From Bacteroidales bacterium (lineage in GTDB: Bacteria > Bacteroidota > Bacteroidia > Bacteroidales > Bacteroidaceae), in assembly GCA_015060835.1 (NCBI GenBank), contig SUXT01000009.1, positions 1 to 50,002 of the forward strand: 50,002 bases of DNA. The letters run 5' to 3'. The position numbers were made by a program, and so were the translations under genes. Positions 8,076 through 17,449 of the stretch are shown in pieces. Every line of letters begins with the position of its first letter. Position 1 is the first letter of the stretch. The notes beneath the pieces are model-generated. The model did no database searches and was not told where the DNA came from. It worked only from the letters and a program-made list of their open reading frames with translations.

Positions 8076-10901
8076 TCAGTGTGCTTCGAGCCAGTTTGTG
8101 CCCCAACCATAGTCGGCTGTGAGGGGTACGCTGAGAGTGCAGGCGCGTTGCATCTCTTCGACTACCAGTTGTTGCAGTTTTTCGCGCTCGTCGGGGGCGA
8201 CGCTGAAGTTGAGTTCGTCGTGTACCTGAAGTATCATTGTGGAGCGCATATTTTCGGCTGTCATGCGGCGGTGTATGTTTATCATGGCTACCTTTATAAT
8301 GTCGGCAGCGCTGCCCTGTATGGGGGCGTTTACGGCATTTCTTTCGGCGTATCCGCGTACTACTGCGTTGCGCGAATTTATGTCGGGCAGGAAGCGTTTG
8401 CGGCCGAAGAGGGTAGTTACGTATCCGTTGGCGCGTGCCTCCTCCTTACAACGCTCAATGTAGGCATATATACCGGGGTAGGTGGCGAAGTAGTTTTCTA
8501 TGAGTTCCTTTGCTTCGCGGCGGTCAACATTCATGCGTTCGGCAAGACCGAAGACCGATATTCCGTAGATGATGCCGAAGTTGGCTGTCTTTGCCTTTCG
8601 GCGTTCATCCTTTGTTACCTCTTCGATGGGCTTCTTGTAGATTTTTGCAGCGGTGGCGGCATGTATGTCGTGTCCGCTTGTGAAGTCGTTTATCATGTTG
8701 CTGTCGCCGCTCAGGTGGGCCATTATCCTCAACTCTATCTGTGAGTAGTCGGCCGAGAGGAACTCTTCGCCCTCTTCGGGGATGAAGGCTTTGCGCACCT
8801 CCTTGCCATCCTCGTCGCGTATGGGGATATTCTGCAAGTTGGGGTTGCTGGAACTGAGGCGACCTGTGGCGGTTACCGTCTGGTTGTACGATGTGTGTAT
8901 CTTTCCTGTGCGGGGGTTGATAAGTTCGGGGAGGGCATCGACGTATGTGCCGAGCAGTTTCTTCAGTCCGCGGTGTTGCAGTATGAGCTGCACGATGGGG
9001 TGTTTGTGTTGCACCTGTGTTAGTACCTCTTCGGAGGTTACATACTGTCCGGTCTTTGTCTTTTTGGGTTTTTCGACGATTTTCAGTTTGCCGAAGAGTA
9101 TGTCGCCTACCTGTCGGGGCGAGGCTATGTTGAACGGTTCGCCGGCGAGGGTGTATATTTTTTCTTCAATCTCGTGCATGCGGTTGGTGAAGAGGGTGGA
9201 GGTCTCGCGCAGCGATGCTGTGTTTATCCTTGCGCCATTGCGCTCCATGTGGGCGAGTACCGGGACGAGCGGCATCTCTATTTCGTAGAATAGCTTTTCG
9301 CATCCCTCTCTCTTTAGTTCTGCTTCGAGGATGTTTTTCAGTTTCAGGGTTACGTCGGCATCTTCGCAGGCATATTCGTATATCTGCGTGCCTGTGAGGT
9401 CGCGCATATTGCGTTGTCCCTTTCCGCGAGGGCCTATGAGTGTTTCTATCTTTATTGTCTCGTAGCCGAGGTATGTTTCGGCAAGGTAGTCCATGTTGTG
9501 GTAGAGTTCTGGCTGCAACACATAGTGGGCTATCATGGTGTCGAACATTTTTCCTTTTACCTCTATGCCGTAGTTGGCGAGGACGGTTATGTCGTACTTC
9601 ATGTTTTGTCCCACTTTGGTGGTTGTCTCGTCTTCGAGTATCTCTTTCAGCCGGTCGAGGATTTTTTGTGCTTCGGCCCTTTTGTGGGGAAGGTGTACGT
9701 AATATGCACAATTTTCTTCGATTGAGAAGCTGATGCCTACAATTTCGGCCTCTATGGGGTTGGTTCCGGTGGTCTCTGTGTCGAAGCACACAGTTTGTGC
9801 TTTTTTCAGTGTAGCTGTCAGAGAGGATATATCTTCTTGTCGCTCAATGAGATGATAGCTGTGATTGAGGTCTTTTAAGCTCAAATGCGTCGATTTTTTT
9901 TCGTCGCCCGTACTCTCCTCGTCAAATATGTCAAAGAGAGAGCCTTGAATTTTGTCTCTTTTTGGGGTTGCTGTCGAGGGTGCCGCTTTTTCTTCCGGCG
10001 CAGGGTTGCCGAAGAGGTCGGGTAGGGTAGTGGTGGTTTTTTGCACTCTCTTTTTGAGTGCACGAAGTTCGTAGAGGTCGAGCAGGGCGGTGAGCTTCTC
10101 TTCGTCGGGTGCTTCGCGTTTGAGTGCTTCCATGTCCAGCGTGATGGGTACATCTGTCTTTATGGTGGCGAGGAAGCGGCTGAAGAGTATCTGCTCTCTG
10201 TTCTCTTCGATTTTTGTCTTGAGGGCACCTTTCAGTTTGTCGGTGTTGGCAAGCAGGTTCTCTATGTTGTCGAATTCTGCTATGAGCTTCTGTGCTGTCT
10301 TTTCTCCTACTCCGGGACAGCCGGGGATGTTGTCGCTGGCATCACCCATGAGTCCGAGCAGGTCTATCACCTGGTCGGTGCGGCTGAGCCCGAATTTTTC
10401 AACGACTCTTTCGGGTGTCATTATTTCGAATTCCTTGTCGCCGTACTTGGGACGGTAGATGAGGGTGGTGGGGGTTACCAGCTGACCGTAGTCCTTGTCG
10501 GGTGTCATCATGTAGGTTACTACTCCTGTGCCTTCGGCTTGACGGGCGAGTGTGCCTACAACATCGTCGGCCTCGTAGCCGGGGACTTCGAGGATGGGTA
10601 TTCTGTATGCGGCGAGTATCTCCTTTATAATAGGTACGGATTCGCGTATGGTCTCAGGGGTCTCTTCGCGTTGTGCCTTGTAGGCTTCGTAGGCTTCGTG
10701 GCGAAAGGTCTTTCCTTTGGGGTCGAAGGCTACTCCTATGTAGTCGGGGTTCTCTTTTTTGAGTATATCCTCAAGTGTGTTGACGAATCCCAGTATGGCG
10801 GAGGTGTTGAATCCTTTGGAGTTTATGCGCGGGCTTTTTATGAATGCGTAGTATGCGCGGTAGATAAGTGCGTATGCGTCAAGCAGGAATAGTTTCTTCA
10901 T
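8076..10901 (-). CDS. polA: DNA polymerase I
   Basis: A 941-residue repair and Okazaki-fragment polymerase. The N-terminal 5' nuclease (about 1-290) shows FLLDAYALIYRAYYAF and LGLMGDASDNIPG. The middle 3'-5' exonuclease keeps its acidic residues (CFDTETTG, NMKYDITVL, EDADVTLK), so proofreading is probably active. The C-terminal polymerase domain has motif A (DYSQIELR), motif B (RRKAKTANFGIIYG) and motif C (QVHDELNF). The start MKKLFLLDAYAL at 10901 fits the family better than an ATG 39 bp further upstream, which adds a hydrophobic stretch of no known role. It is divergent from the polyprenyl synthase gene and is followed by the GH43 gene with no visible terminator in between. Confidence 0.96.
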   Translation of the reverse strand: MKKLFLLDAYALIYRAYYAFIKSPRINSKGFNTSAILGFVNTLEDILKKENPDYIGVAFDPKGKTFRHEAYEAYKAQREETPETIRESVPIIKEILAAYRIPILEVPGYEADDVVGTLARQAEGTGVVTYMMTPDKDYGQLVTPTTLIYRPKYGDKEFEIMTPERVVEKFGLSRTDQVIDLLGLMGDASDNIPGCPGVGEKTAQKLIAEFDNIENLLANTDKLKGALKTKIEENREQILFSRFLATIKTDVPITLDMEALKREAPDEEKLTALLDLYELRALKKRVQKTTTTLPDLFGNPAPEEKAAPSTATPKRDKIQGSLFDIFDEESTGDEKKSTHLSLKDLNHSYHLIERQEDISSLTATLKKAQTVCFDTETTGTNPIEAEIVGISFSIEENCAYYVHLPHKRAEAQKILDRLKEILEDETTTKVGQNMKYDITVLANYGIEVKGKMFDTMIAHYVLQPELYHNMDYLAETYLGYETIKIETLIGPRGKGQRNMRDLTGTQIYEYACEDADVTLKLKNILEAELKREGCEKLFYEIEMPLVPVLAHMERNGARINTASLRETSTLFTNRMHEIEEKIYTLAGEPFNIASPRQVGDILFGKLKIVEKPKKTKTGQYVTSEEVLTQVQHKHPIVQLILQHRGLKKLLGTYVDALPELINPRTGKIHTSYNQTVTATGRLSSSNPNLQNIPIRDEDGKEVRKAFIPEEGEEFLSADYSQIELRIMAHLSGDSNMINDFTSGHDIHAATAAKIYKKPIEEVTKDERRKAKTANFGIIYGISVFGLAERMNVDRREAKELIENYFATYPGIYAYIERCKEEARANGYVTTLFGRKRFLPDINSRNAVVRGYAERNAVNAPIQGSAADIIKVAMINIHRRMTAENMRSTMILQVHDELNFSVAPDEREKLQQLVVEEMQRACTLSVPLTADYGWGTNWLEAH

Positions 10902-10969
10902 AATGTGCGTATAAATGTATGTGAATGTAAAAATAAGCAATTTTTGCTATATACCCTATTCTTTTTTAT

Positions 10970-10977
10970 TACTTTTG
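10970..10977 (+). promoter_or_regulatory. promoter -7 element of polyprenyl synthase
   Basis: TACTTTTG fits TAnnTTTG exactly and lies 23 bp before the start codon at 11001. TTTG at 10943-10946 could be the -33 element, although the 23 nt spacing is a little long. Confidence 0.55.
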
Positions 10978-11000
10978 CAAAAATATGATGTTATAAAGAT

Positions 11001-11978
11001 ATGAGTCTTCTTAAAATACAGCAGCCGATTGAGGCTGAATTTTCGGCTTTCAAGGAGTATTATGCTACTTTGTTCCGCAGCAATATTCCTCTACTGAACC
11101 GTGCGCTCTCTCATGTGAACCGTTCAAACGGCAAGATGATGCGCCCTATGCTGGTGCTTCTTGTAGCGAAGGGTGTTGCCGGTAGGGTAGGGGAGTGCTC
11201 GAACTATGCGGCTGCCTCTTTGGAGCTGTTGCATACGGCGAGCCTGTTGCACGATGATGTTGTGGACGAGAGTCCCATGCGCCGCGGCGTTCCTTCGTTG
11301 CACACGCTTTTTTCGAACCGTATAGCAATTCTTGCCGGTGATTATATTTTTTCGTCTGCTTTGCAGAATGCTTCGCTGACAAGGAATGTGGAGATAGTGG
11401 AGGCTCTTTCGTTATTGGGACAGCAGTTGAGCAAGGGTGAACTGTTGCAGTTGCAGCTTCAGCAGAGTGGTGGCTTTTCCGAGGAAAATTATATTGAGAT
11501 TATCCGTAACAAGACTGCTTCGCTCTTTGCCACTTGTTGCCGCTTCGGTGCGCTCTCTGTCGGCGCTGATGCGGAGATGGTGGAGGCTTTTGCACGCTTC
11601 GGCGAACTGTTGGGTATCTGTTTTCAGATTAAGGATGATATTTTCGATTATTACGATTCTGCCGAGGTGGGTAAGCCTACGGGCAGTGATATGCGCGAGG
11701 GCAAGATTACATTGCCTGCTCTATATGTGCTGAACAACACTGATTCCGATTTTGCACGCGAATTGCTTGCCAAACTTTCCGAGGGTTACACAATGTCTGA
11801 TGCAGAGATTGAGACACTCATTGCACTTTCTAAGGATGCCGGTGGCATCGATTATGCTCTCAGACGCATTGAGGAGTTCCGTGCCGAGGCGCTTGCGCTT
11901 ATTCCTGCATCGGTCAGCGACGAGATGCGCGAGGTGCTTACACTTTATCTTGATTTTGCAATTTCAAGGAATAAATAA
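11001..11978 (+). CDS. polyprenyl diphosphate synthase
   Basis: A 325-residue trans-isoprenyl diphosphate synthase that lengthens an allylic diphosphate with isopentenyl diphosphate, most likely to make the side chain of menaquinone. GKMMRP (44-49) binds substrate phosphate, the first aspartate-rich motif is HDDVVDE (84-90), and the second is KDDIFDYYD (211-219). Size and motif style fit the long-chain (IspB-like) branch rather than farnesyl synthase, but chain length cannot be told from this. The gene has its own promoter and is bounded by a strong bidirectional terminator. Confidence 0.92.
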   Translation: MSLLKIQQPIEAEFSAFKEYYATLFRSNIPLLNRALSHVNRSNGKMMRPMLVLLVAKGVAGRVGECSNYAAASLELLHTASLLHDDVVDESPMRRGVPSLHTLFSNRIAILAGDYIFSSALQNASLTRNVEIVEALSLLGQQLSKGELLQLQLQQSGGFSEENYIEIIRNKTASLFATCCRFGALSVGADAEMVEAFARFGELLGICFQIKDDIFDYYDSAEVGKPTGSDMREGKITLPALYVLNNTDSDFARELLAKLSEGYTMSDAEIETLIALSKDAGGIDYALRRIEEFRAEALALIPASVSDEMREVLTLYLDFAISRNK

Positions 11979-12002
11979 TAATTTAATTGTTTGATAATAA
12001 AT

Positions 12003-12042
12003 AAATTACCCTGCAAAGAGCATATTCTTTGCAGGGTAATTT
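12003..12042. terminator. bidirectional terminator
   Basis: Perfect 17 bp arms, AAATTACCCTGCAAAGA (12003-12019) and its complement (12026-12042), enclose a 6 nt loop. It sits between the convergent stops of the polyprenyl synthase (11978) and the esterase (12064) and can serve both strands; a GCTGTTTTT run follows on the plus strand. Confidence 0.8.
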
Positions 12043-12063
12043 GCTGTTTTTACAACAGTTTGT

Positions 12064-13794
12064 CTATTTGTTGAATCCTTTTGCTGTGAGGAATTCCCAT
12101 ATTCTGTCGAGGTGTGTGTAGCTGCCTGTGCCGGGTACGGAGCTGCTCTGGAAGCAGTGGCCGCGTGTGGCGAGTGTGTGCAGTTCGGACTGTATGCCCA
12201 TCTTCAACAGTTTTTCCCATGTCTTTACCGAGTTCATTGCAGCCCAACCATCGGCATCGCCGTGAATGAGGAGCATGGGTGCGGTCTTAAGGTCGAATGA
12301 GAATTCGGGAGCGAGGATGGCGCTGTCGTCATTGCCGCCGCCCTTATTGGGGTTCTCAAGGCCATCTGTAAGGGCGTAGGCAGGATAGATACCTATTCCC
12401 CATTGTACGTTGCAGGGCTGTTTGTCAATTTCGTCTATAGGCATATATGACTGATGCAGAGATGAGGTTACTCCCATAAGGGTGAGGTGGCCGCCTGCCG
12501 AACTTCCCATGATGCCTATGCGGTTGGGGTCGAGTCCGCGTGATGCTGCCTCTTGTCTTACTATTTTTATGGTACGCTGGAGATCCTGCCATGCTGTTGT
12601 GTGTTTTGCAAGGCCTTCGGGGCGGGGTGTGCGGTATTTGAGGGTTACAACTGCCATACCTTTTTCGTTGAGGTAGCGGCGGTAGGGGGTTACTTCGAAT
12701 CCGTCCAGGTCGTTGTGCTCATAGCTTCCGCCTGAGTAGATTATCTGTATGGCTTTTGTCTTTAGTTCTTTGGGCATGTGCCACTCGATGTAGGGGGTAC
12801 ACTGCTTGGTTTGTGCATCGGGCATTTTGCCGTCGGGCCATATGTTGGCTTTTGTGTGTGATGCACGGTGTTCGTCGCTTGCGTATCTATCCATTATGTT
12901 TTCTGCCTTTGCGAGAGGGGCAATGTAGCCCATCTGTCGCATGAATTCTATGCCGCGTGCAAGACCGAGGGCAGCGTGTCCTTTATCAGCGTAGAGGTGG
13001 AGTTCTGCGGGTATTTTCATGCGGCGCAACTGGCGGTAGACGAGTGTGGATGTCTGCGGTGCGTAGATGTCGCGGCCACCGTGGTGGAGACTCATGGGGC
13101 AGGTGCGCTCGTCGAATTTGAATACTTTGCTCAGTGTTACATCTGTGCCGTATCCCTGTCGTGTGGCGGGGGTGCCGCTCTCGGCGTCTGTAGTGCCGTA
13201 TGCGGGTGCATTTACTATTGCCCAATTGATGTGGCAGGGTATTGAGTCGAGCTTGTCTATGGGCTCATAGGAGCGTGTCTGTGAGCTTGTGGCGAGCAGC
13301 AGTGCAAGGTGTGAGCCGGCTGACATTGATACGGTACCTATCTTTTCGGGGTCGAAGCCGCGTTTCTTTGCTTCGCTTCTTATCATGCGCACTGCGCGTT
13401 GTCCGTCCTCCCATGCTGTCTGGTAGATTGGCAGTCCTACGGGGCGGGGTGTGCGATAGACAAGATTGACGCATTGGAAGCCGAGTTTGGTGAACTCTTC
13501 GTTCCAGTATTTTATGTAACCTACATCGCAGCAACATTCGTAACTGCCGCCTGAGATGAGTATCATGCAACCGCCGTTTCTTGTCTCTTTGGCGGGTGCA
13601 TCGTACCATTCTATGTAGGCGATGCGGTGTTTGTCGGGCTTGAATCCTTTGACGCTTGTCTCGTTTGTCATGGCTGCAATCTGGTGCTCTTGGCGGTTGG
13701 GCATTTTGCCTTTCGGCCACACTGTTTCGCGCTCTTGTGCAGGCAGGGCGATGCTTATGAGCAGGGTTGCAAGCAGTAGTGTCAGTTTTTTCAT
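12064..13794 (-). CDS. secreted protein with two alpha/beta-hydrolase (esterase) domains
   Basis: A 576-residue protein with a signal peptide (about 1-19, ending ALPAQ). It consists of two similar esterase domains of about 260 residues, each beginning with a WP(K/D)GKMP motif and carrying an ISGGSYE/YSGGSYE oxyanion segment. The nucleophile elbows are SMSAGS in domain 1 and GSSAGG in domain 2; an Asp (GGRDIYAP, GDADGW) and a His (KGHAALG, RGHCFQ) complete a triad in both. Relatives include acetyl- and feruloyl-esterase-like carbohydrate esterases. De-esterification of plant polysaccharide is inferred, not shown. It is 22 bp downstream of deoC and is probably the last gene of that transcript. 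Confidence 0.82.
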   Translation of the reverse strand: MKKLTLLLATLLISIALPAQERETVWPKGKMPNRQEHQIAAMTNETSVKGFKPDKHRIAYIEWYDAPAKETRNGGCMILISGGSYECCCDVGYIKYWNEEFTKLGFQCVNLVYRTPRPVGLPIYQTAWEDGQRAVRMIRSEAKKRGFDPEKIGTVSMSAGSHLALLLATSSQTRSYEPIDKLDSIPCHINWAIVNAPAYGTTDAESGTPATRQGYGTDVTLSKVFKFDERTCPMSLHHGGRDIYAPQTSTLVYRQLRRMKIPAELHLYADKGHAALGLARGIEFMRQMGYIAPLAKAENIMDRYASDEHRASHTKANIWPDGKMPDAQTKQCTPYIEWHMPKELKTKAIQIIYSGGSYEHNDLDGFEVTPYRRYLNEKGMAVVTLKYRTPRPEGLAKHTTAWQDLQRTIKIVRQEAASRGLDPNRIGIMGSSAGGHLTLMGVTSSLHQSYMPIDEIDKQPCNVQWGIGIYPAYALTDGLENPNKGGGNDDSAILAPEFSFDLKTAPMLLIHGDADGWAAMNSVKTWEKLLKMGIQSELHTLATRGHCFQSSSVPGTGSYTHLDRIWEFLTAKGFNK

Positions 13795-13816
13795 TTTAGT
13801 CAGTTTTTATCGGTTT

Positions 13817-14740
13817 TTACTCGGTTATTTCGTTGAGGAGTGTGGCTGCGAGACGACTGGTTCCTATTCTGAAGAGTTTGCTGTCGAGCCACTCTTTGCC
13901 CAATGTCTCTTCTACGATGGTGTAGTAGAGTAGGGCATCGTCGATGGTGCTTATGCCTCCTGCAGCCTTGAAGCCTATCTTGCGGCCGGTCTTTGCGTGG
14001 TACTCCTTTATGGTGCGGCACATGATGTAGGCTGCTTCGGGAGTGGCGCCTACGGCCTCCTTGCCGGTGGAGGTCTTTATGAAGTCTGCACCTGAGTACA
14101 TGGATAGAATGGCGGCTTTTCTGATGTTTTCTGCGCTGCGCAGTATGCCTGTTTCGAGTATAACTTTCAGTGTACGGTCGCCGCAGAGGTCCTTTAGCTC
14201 CTGTATTTCGTCGCAGAGGCTCTCGTAGTCGCCGCTGAGGAGCTTTCCTATGCTCAGCACTATGTCTATCTCTGTGGCGCCTTCTTGCAGTGCGAGGGCT
14301 GTCTCTGCTATCTTCACTTCGCTGAATGTCTGCGATGATGGGAAGCCGCCGGATACGCAGGCTACCTCCACGCTCTCTGCTTCGAGTGATTGGCTGACGA
14401 TGTTTGCGAAGTTGGGGTAAACGCATATTGCGGCTACGTTCTTGAGGTAGGGATATTTCTCTTCGAAATTGTTTACCACTTCGGTGAGTGTGAGGATGCC
14501 CTCGGCGTTGTCGGTGCACTTCAGTGAGGTGAGGTCGAGGCATGAATATATTGTTTTAAGCGCCTCTTTGTTCCTGTTTTTTCCGACCTTTTCTTCGGTT
14601 ATTTTCTTTATGGCTCTTGCAACCTCTTCTTCAGTGGGGGCTGTGCTGTATTCGTCGAGGATGTATTGGTATTTGCTCTCCTCGTTGCTGTCGTAATGGT
14701 GATGCCCTTCGTGGCAATCGCAGTGGTGATGTTCGCTCAT
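13817..14740 (-). CDS. deoC: deoxyribose-phosphate aldolase
   Basis: Cleaves 2-deoxyribose 5-phosphate to glyceraldehyde 3-phosphate and acetaldehyde in nucleoside breakdown. The 307-residue protein shows the class I aldolase signatures: the Schiff-base lysine in DFIKTSTGK and a second lysine in IGFKAAGGIST, plus CVYPNFA and ETGIL. It is longer than the short (~220-260 residue) DeoC proteins because of an N-terminal extension whose first 16 residues hold six His and two Cys. That stretch looks metal-binding, but this is a guess. It is 36 bp below the MazG-like gene and 22 bp above the double esterase, on one strand. Confidence 0.93.
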   Translation of the reverse strand: MSEHHHCDCHEGHHHYDSNEESKYQYILDEYSTAPTEEEVARAIKKITEEKVGKNRNKEALKTIYSCLDLTSLKCTDNAEGILTLTEVVNNFEEKYPYLKNVAAICVYPNFANIVSQSLEAESVEVACVSGGFPSSQTFSEVKIAETALALQEGATEIDIVLSIGKLLSGDYESLCDEIQELKDLCGDRTLKVILETGILRSAENIRKAAILSMYSGADFIKTSTGKEAVGATPEAAYIMCRTIKEYHAKTGRKIGFKAAGGISTIDDALLYYTIVEETLGKEWLDSKLFRIGTSRLAATLLNEITE

Positions 14741-14776
14741 ATCTGATGTTTTTTGTTGGTTATACTTGTTGAATTT

Positions 14777-15100
14777 CTATTTCAGTTTTGGGTTGCCTGT
14801 GTGTCTGCTGTGGTCTCTTCTGGTCTTTTTTTCGAGGTTCTTTTTCAGGGCTTCTGTCAGGTCTGTGCCTGTCTGGTTGGCTATGCAGATGAGTACCCAG
14901 AGTACATCGGCAAGTTCATCCCCGAGGTCGGCTTTCTCGCCCTCCTTGAAGGATTGTTCGCCATAGCGCCGTGCCATGATGCGTGCAACCTCGCCAACCT
15001 CTTCGGTGAGGATTGCCATGTTTGTAAGTTCGTCGAAGTAGCGCACTCCGTACTCTTTTATCCATGCGTCTATGCGCTCTTGTGCCTCTTTTATTGTCAT
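14777..15100 (-). CDS. MazG-like nucleotide pyrophosphohydrolase
   Basis: A 107-residue single-domain member of the MazG/all-alpha NTP pyrophosphatase family, which hydrolyses (deoxy)nucleoside triphosphates to monophosphates. The metal-binding helices show EEVGEVAR (about 33-40) and, downstream, DLGDELADVLW, matching the family pattern ExxE...ExxD. It is much shorter than two-domain E. coli MazG. Its start lies just after the dtd stop, so the two are probably translated together; house-cleaning of odd nucleotides beside dtd and uvrC is a reasonable theme. The C-terminus is basic (KKTRRDHSRH). Confidence 0.85.
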   Translation of the reverse strand: MTIKEAQERIDAWIKEYGVRYFDELTNMAILTEEVGEVARIMARRYGEQSFKEGEKADLGDELADVLWVLICIANQTGTDLTEALKKNLEKKTRRDHSRHTGNPKLK

Positions 15101-15101
15101 G

Positions 15102-15554
15102 CTATTCCTTGTTCTTTGTGTCGATGAATATTGTTACGGGACCGTCGTTTATCAGTTCTACTTTCATGTCTGCTCCAAAGACGCCGGTGGCGATGGGTTT
15201 GTTCAATGCTGCTTCCATTTTGCGGCAGAATTCTTCGTAGAGGGGGATGGATATTTCGGGCTTGGCGGCGCGGATGTATGATGGGCGGTTGCCTTTCTTT
15301 GTGGATGCCATCAGTGTGAATTGGCTCACTGCGAGTATTTCGCCGTCTGTCTCAAGGATGGATTTGTTCATCACTCCCTGCTCGTCGTCGAATATGCGCA
15401 GGTTGACGCACTTCTTCACAAGCCATTCTATCTCCTCTGAGTTGTCGCTCTCTTCGATGCCTATGAGGATTAGCTGGCCGTTTCCTATCTTTGATTTCTG
15501 GGTGCCGTCAATGGTTACGGAGGCTTTTTTTACTCTTTGTATAAGTGCTCTCAT
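15102..15554 (-). CDS. dtd: D-aminoacyl-tRNA deacylase
   Basis: Removes D-amino acids (and glycine) mischarged on tRNA, acting as a cytoplasmic homodimer. The 150-residue length is standard. The start MRALIQRVKKASV, the SQFTLMAST motif (about 77-85) that forms the active site, and the cross-dimer proline motif in NDGPVT near the C-terminus are all present. It lies 23 bp below uvrC and one base from the MazG-like gene, within the mnmG-apt-uvrC run. Confidence 0.95.
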   Translation of the reverse strand: MRALIQRVKKASVTIDGTQKSKIGNGQLILIGIEESDNSEEIEWLVKKCVNLRIFDDEQGVMNKSILETDGEILAVSQFTLMASTKKGNRPSYIRAAKPEISIPLYEEFCRKMEAALNKPIATGVFGADMKVELINDGPVTIFIDTKNKE

Positions 15555-15577
15555 TGTTTTTCTCTTCTATGAGGTGG

Positions 15578-17413
15578 TTATTCTTCTTGTCTGTTGAGTG
15601 CGGCAAGCACTGTTTGGGCTTTGGATTCTCCTATGATTTTAGCCACTTCTTCGTGTGTTGCAGCCTTTATGCGTTTGACGCTTTTGAAGTGTGTGAGCAG
15701 TGCCTGCTTGCTCTTTTCGCCTATTCCTTTGATGGTGTCGAGCTCCGAGGCTGTCTGCCGTTTGCTGCGTTTGTCGCGGTGGAAGGTTATGGCGAAACGG
15801 TGTACTTCGTCCTGTATCTGTGTCATCAGGCGGAAGAGGGCGCTGTTCTGCTTGAGTCCTATGCTTTCGCCGTTGCGGCCTACTATCAGTTCTGTGGTGC
15901 GGTGGCGGCCGTCTTTTACGAGGCCTGCTATGGGTATGTCAAGGTGCAACTCGTCTTCTACTATCTGGCGTATGGCCTCCATCTGTCCTTTGCCTCCATC
16001 GGCGAGTATCAGGTGGGGTAGGGGAGTGCCTTCTTCGAGAGCGCGGCTGTAGCGGCGGCGGACTACTTCGCGCATTGATGCGTAGTCATCGGGGCCCTCT
16101 ACGGTTTTAATGTTGTATTTGCGATAGTCCTTCTTTGATGGTTTCAGCTTTTTGAATACTACGCAGGCGGCTACCGCATCGCTTCCTTGTATGTTGGAGT
16201 TGTCGAAACATTCGATTATTACGGGTAGTTTATCGATTCCTGTCTCCTGCTGTATCTCTTTCATCAGGCGGGTGGCCTTCTGTTCGGGATTGAGCTTATC
16301 TTCCATCTTCATGCGGTCGGCACGATACTGTTTTACGTTCAGCTGAGAGAGTGAAAGCAGACGTCTTTTTTCGCCTTTTTGGGGCACGGTTATTGTGGTT
16401 ACTCCGGCAAATGTGGCCTCTGTTTCGAATGGAAGAATTATTTCGCGTGCATTGCTATTGAATCTTTCGCGCATCTCCACTATGCCCATTGTAAGCAATT
16501 CTTCGTCGCTTTCATCGAGCCGTTTCTTGTATTCGATGGTGAAGGCTTGGTTTATGCAGCCGTTGGTAATGTGCAGAAAATTGATGAATGCGCTCTTTTC
16601 ATCACTTTCTATTGAGAATACATCTACATTGGATATTGTAGGACTTACTACTTCGCTGCGTGTGCGGAAATTCTCGATCAATTGGTAGCGTTCTTTCAGT
16701 ATTTGCGCCTTCTCGAAATTGAGATTCTCGGCCTCGCGTTGCATCTCTGCGATGATTGTCGAGGTGAGTTTCTTTATGTCTCCTTTGAGTATGTCGCGTA
16801 CCTCTTCTATGTATCTTTGATACTCTTCGTGTGTGGTGGCGCTTATGCATGGTGCGCAACAGTTCTTTATCTGATATTCGAGGCAAGGACTGAATTTGCC
16901 GCTGCGTACTGCTTCAGGGGTGAGATTGAGTCTGCAAGTGCGTAGGGGGTACATCTCCTTTATCAGCTGTAACAATGCACTCAGAGCGCCTGCATTACTG
17001 TAGGGGCCGTAGTATCGTCCTATGCCGGGAACTATTTTGCGTGTCTTGAATATGCGCGGATAGTATTCTCCGGTGATACATATCGAGGGGTAGGTCTTGT
17101 CGTCCTTCAGTAGCACATTGTATCGTGGCTTGTGCTTTTTAATAAGATTGTTTTCGAGCAGCAGGGCATCCGATTCGCTGTTTACGACAATGTATTTTAT
17201 GTCGGCTATCTTGGAGACAAGCAGGCGCGTCTTCATTGTCTGCTGCTCTTTGTTGAAGTAGGAGGAGACGCGGCGCTTCAGATTCTTGGCCTTTCCAACG
17301 TATATTATCACTCCCTCGTCGTTGAGGTATTGATAGCATCCGGGAGCATCGGGCAGATTATTGACGATGCTCTTTATGTACTCCGTTCTTGCCGTTTGCT
17401 CCCGTTTGTCCAT
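15578..17413 (-). CDS. uvrC: excinuclease ABC subunit C
   Basis: Makes both incisions around bulky DNA lesions together with UvrA and UvrB. The 611-residue protein has the GIY-YIG nuclease domain at the N-terminus (PGCYQYL, IIYVGKAKNLKRRV), a UVR helix pair at about 200-240, the RNase H-like second nuclease region (ECFDNSNIQG, LILADGGKGQ) and a C-terminal helix-hairpin-helix (IKGIGEKSKQALL). A four-cysteine cluster region (CRLN...C...CCAPC) is also visible around 155-185. It lies 36 bp below apt and 23 bp above dtd. Confidence 0.97.
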   Translation of the reverse strand: MDKREQTARTEYIKSIVNNLPDAPGCYQYLNDEGVIIYVGKAKNLKRRVSSYFNKEQQTMKTRLLVSKIADIKYIVVNSESDALLLENNLIKKHKPRYNVLLKDDKTYPSICITGEYYPRIFKTRKIVPGIGRYYGPYSNAGALSALLQLIKEMYPLRTCRLNLTPEAVRSGKFSPCLEYQIKNCCAPCISATTHEEYQRYIEEVRDILKGDIKKLTSTIIAEMQREAENLNFEKAQILKERYQLIENFRTRSEVVSPTISNVDVFSIESDEKSAFINFLHITNGCINQAFTIEYKKRLDESDEELLTMGIVEMRERFNSNAREIILPFETEATFAGVTTITVPQKGEKRRLLSLSQLNVKQYRADRMKMEDKLNPEQKATRLMKEIQQETGIDKLPVIIECFDNSNIQGSDAVAACVVFKKLKPSKKDYRKYNIKTVEGPDDYASMREVVRRRYSRALEEGTPLPHLILADGGKGQMEAIRQIVEDELHLDIPIAGLVKDGRHRTTELIVGRNGESIGLKQNSALFRLMTQIQDEVHRFAITFHRDKRSKRQTASELDTIKGIGEKSKQALLTHFKSVKRIKAATHEEVAKIIGESKAQTVLAALNRQEE

Positions 17414-17449
17414 CTTTTCAGTATTTGTTTTGGGGTTTGTTTCTGTTTC

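Noticed and set aside
8079-10892. Long frames on the plus strand inside polA
   Set aside because: They are antisense shadows rich in Cys, Val and Tyr created by the codon usage of the real gene.
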